NCBI GenBank assembly: GCA_002422125.1
Contig: DITF01000212.1
Coordinates: 1 to 14,701, forward strand
Source of the DNA: a bacterium UBP17_UBA6191
GTDB taxonomy: Bacteria > Muiribacteriota > UBA6191
DNA length: 14,701 nucleotides
Reading direction: 5' to 3'
The notes under the pieces are model-generated. The model did no database searches. It was not told the origin of the DNA and saw only the letters and a list, made by a program, of their open reading frames with translations. This document shows positions 14,352 through 14,701 of the stretch, in pieces. A program made the position numbers and the translations under genes. The stretch's first letter is position 1; every line of letters starts with the position of its first letter.

Positions 14352-14701
14352 CAGATCCCCAATAAAGGCTCTGGTGCCAGTGAAGCAGCCTGCTGTGCCT
14401 TGGTTAGTGTCAGTGCCTGATTACTTAAAGCATCTGTGACAGAAAGAGCTTCCGAAATTTGCTGCTTTTCTGCCTGGGCCTTATTCATCTGGCTAACTTC
14501 TTCATCTGTACGAATCACATCTGCCGGTGCTGCAAGAATCTTTGAAAGCTCCTTTAAGGCTTTGTGCGCATTAAATGAACTAATGACACCGGGATCAAAC
14601 CCGGCCATTGTTGCCGTGGCCTCAGCGAGTCTGAAAATAGCAATTCCGTCCTGGGCTTTCTGAGCTTGATTGATCGGACTGGTATGCACTATCTGGTATT
14701 G
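14351..14701 (-). CDS. Portal (head-to-tail connector) protein, C-terminal fragment
   Basis: Seen: 116 residues of an open frame that enters from the right edge and stops at 14351; the start is outside. It opens QYQIVHTSPINQAQKAQDGI, then 'FRLAEATATMAGFDPGVISSFNAHKALKELSKILAAPADVIRTDEEV'. The C-terminus is Gln/Ala-rich and helical (NKAQAEKQQ, LTKAQQAASLAP). Known: podovirus portals of the head-to-tail connector family end with a '(Y/V).SPLAxAQ...' segment, a 'P...D..n.D....' stretch and 'G.P..viRs..EV..iR..r...Q'. This matches closely. Inferred: the dodecameric ring through which DNA is packaged and ejected. The rest of the gene, and probably terminase, lie to the right. Confidence 0.82.
   Translation of the reverse strand, partial: QYQIVHTSPINQAQKAQDGIAIFRLAEATATMAGFDPGVISSFNAHKALKELSKILAAPADVIRTDEEVSQMNKAQAEKQQISEALSVTDALSNQALTLTKAQQAASLAPEPLLGI

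Noticed and set aside
1..14701. Frequent TGGCCA / CTGGCCAG palindromes across the window as a possible regulatory or recognition motif.
   Set aside because: They mostly fall in Leu-Ala-Arg/Lys codon runs (CTG GCC AGA, TTG GCC AAG). A count against codon-shuffled sequence would be needed to claim enrichment.

Overview
The window is one continuous block of the virion-structure (late) region of a tailed phage or prophage with a short-tailed, podovirus-type plan. Every supported gene lies on the minus strand, so the operon reads from the right edge to the left edge. Gene order and protein signatures resemble epsilon15 / BPP-1-type podoviruses: portal, Bbp19-like small protein, scaffold, major capsid, capsid cement, two small genes, T7 gp11-like tail adaptor, a large gp12-like tail hub, then a gp13/gp14-like pair and two large ejection proteins. 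These family names are from memory and no database was searched. There are no integrase, repressor, lysis, terminase or tail-spike genes, no tRNA, no CRISPR array and no recognisable host gene. The host therefore cannot be named; the DNA leans slightly to A+T.

Layout, in transcription order: C-terminal end of the portal (right edge to 14351); Bbp19-like 123-aa protein (14351-13980); scaffold (14026-13142); a structured 139-nt gap; major capsid protein (13002-12070); a 54-nt gap with a GC-rich hairpin; cement/decoration protein candidate (12015-11536); 177-aa Rossmann-like accessory protein (11534-11001); 63-aa protein (11001-10810); tail adaptor (10807-10205); tail hub (10208-7398); GNAT/gp13-like protein (7401-6973); gp14-like internal protein (6973-6350); 735-aa ejection protein (6372-4165); and a giant ejection protein of at least 1385 residues (4157 to the left edge, 3' end outside). 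Start and stop codons overlap or nearly touch at most junctions (ATGA, TGATG, TAATG), which suggests translational coupling. The only real gaps flank the capsid gene, and both hold RNA hairpins.

The most unusual part is the giant last gene. It is a mosaic ('polyvalent') injected protein: an N-terminal hydrophobic ejection region, a compact zeta-toxin-like P-loop domain, a disordered-looking linker, a helical region, a zincin-like domain with an HELGAH motif, and a long helical C-terminus. Nested in the linker, in the +1 frame just behind the zeta-like domain, is a 70-aa ORF with a perfect AGGAGG ribosome-binding site and normal-looking protein sequence. This looks like an overprinted gene and is the best candidate for something undescribed here.

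Inferred working model: portal, scaffold, capsid and cement proteins build the head; adaptor and hub build the short tail; the gp14-like and two large proteins are packed in the head and ejected into the host. The enzymatic domains of the giant protein, and perhaps the nested small protein, would act at or after DNA entry.
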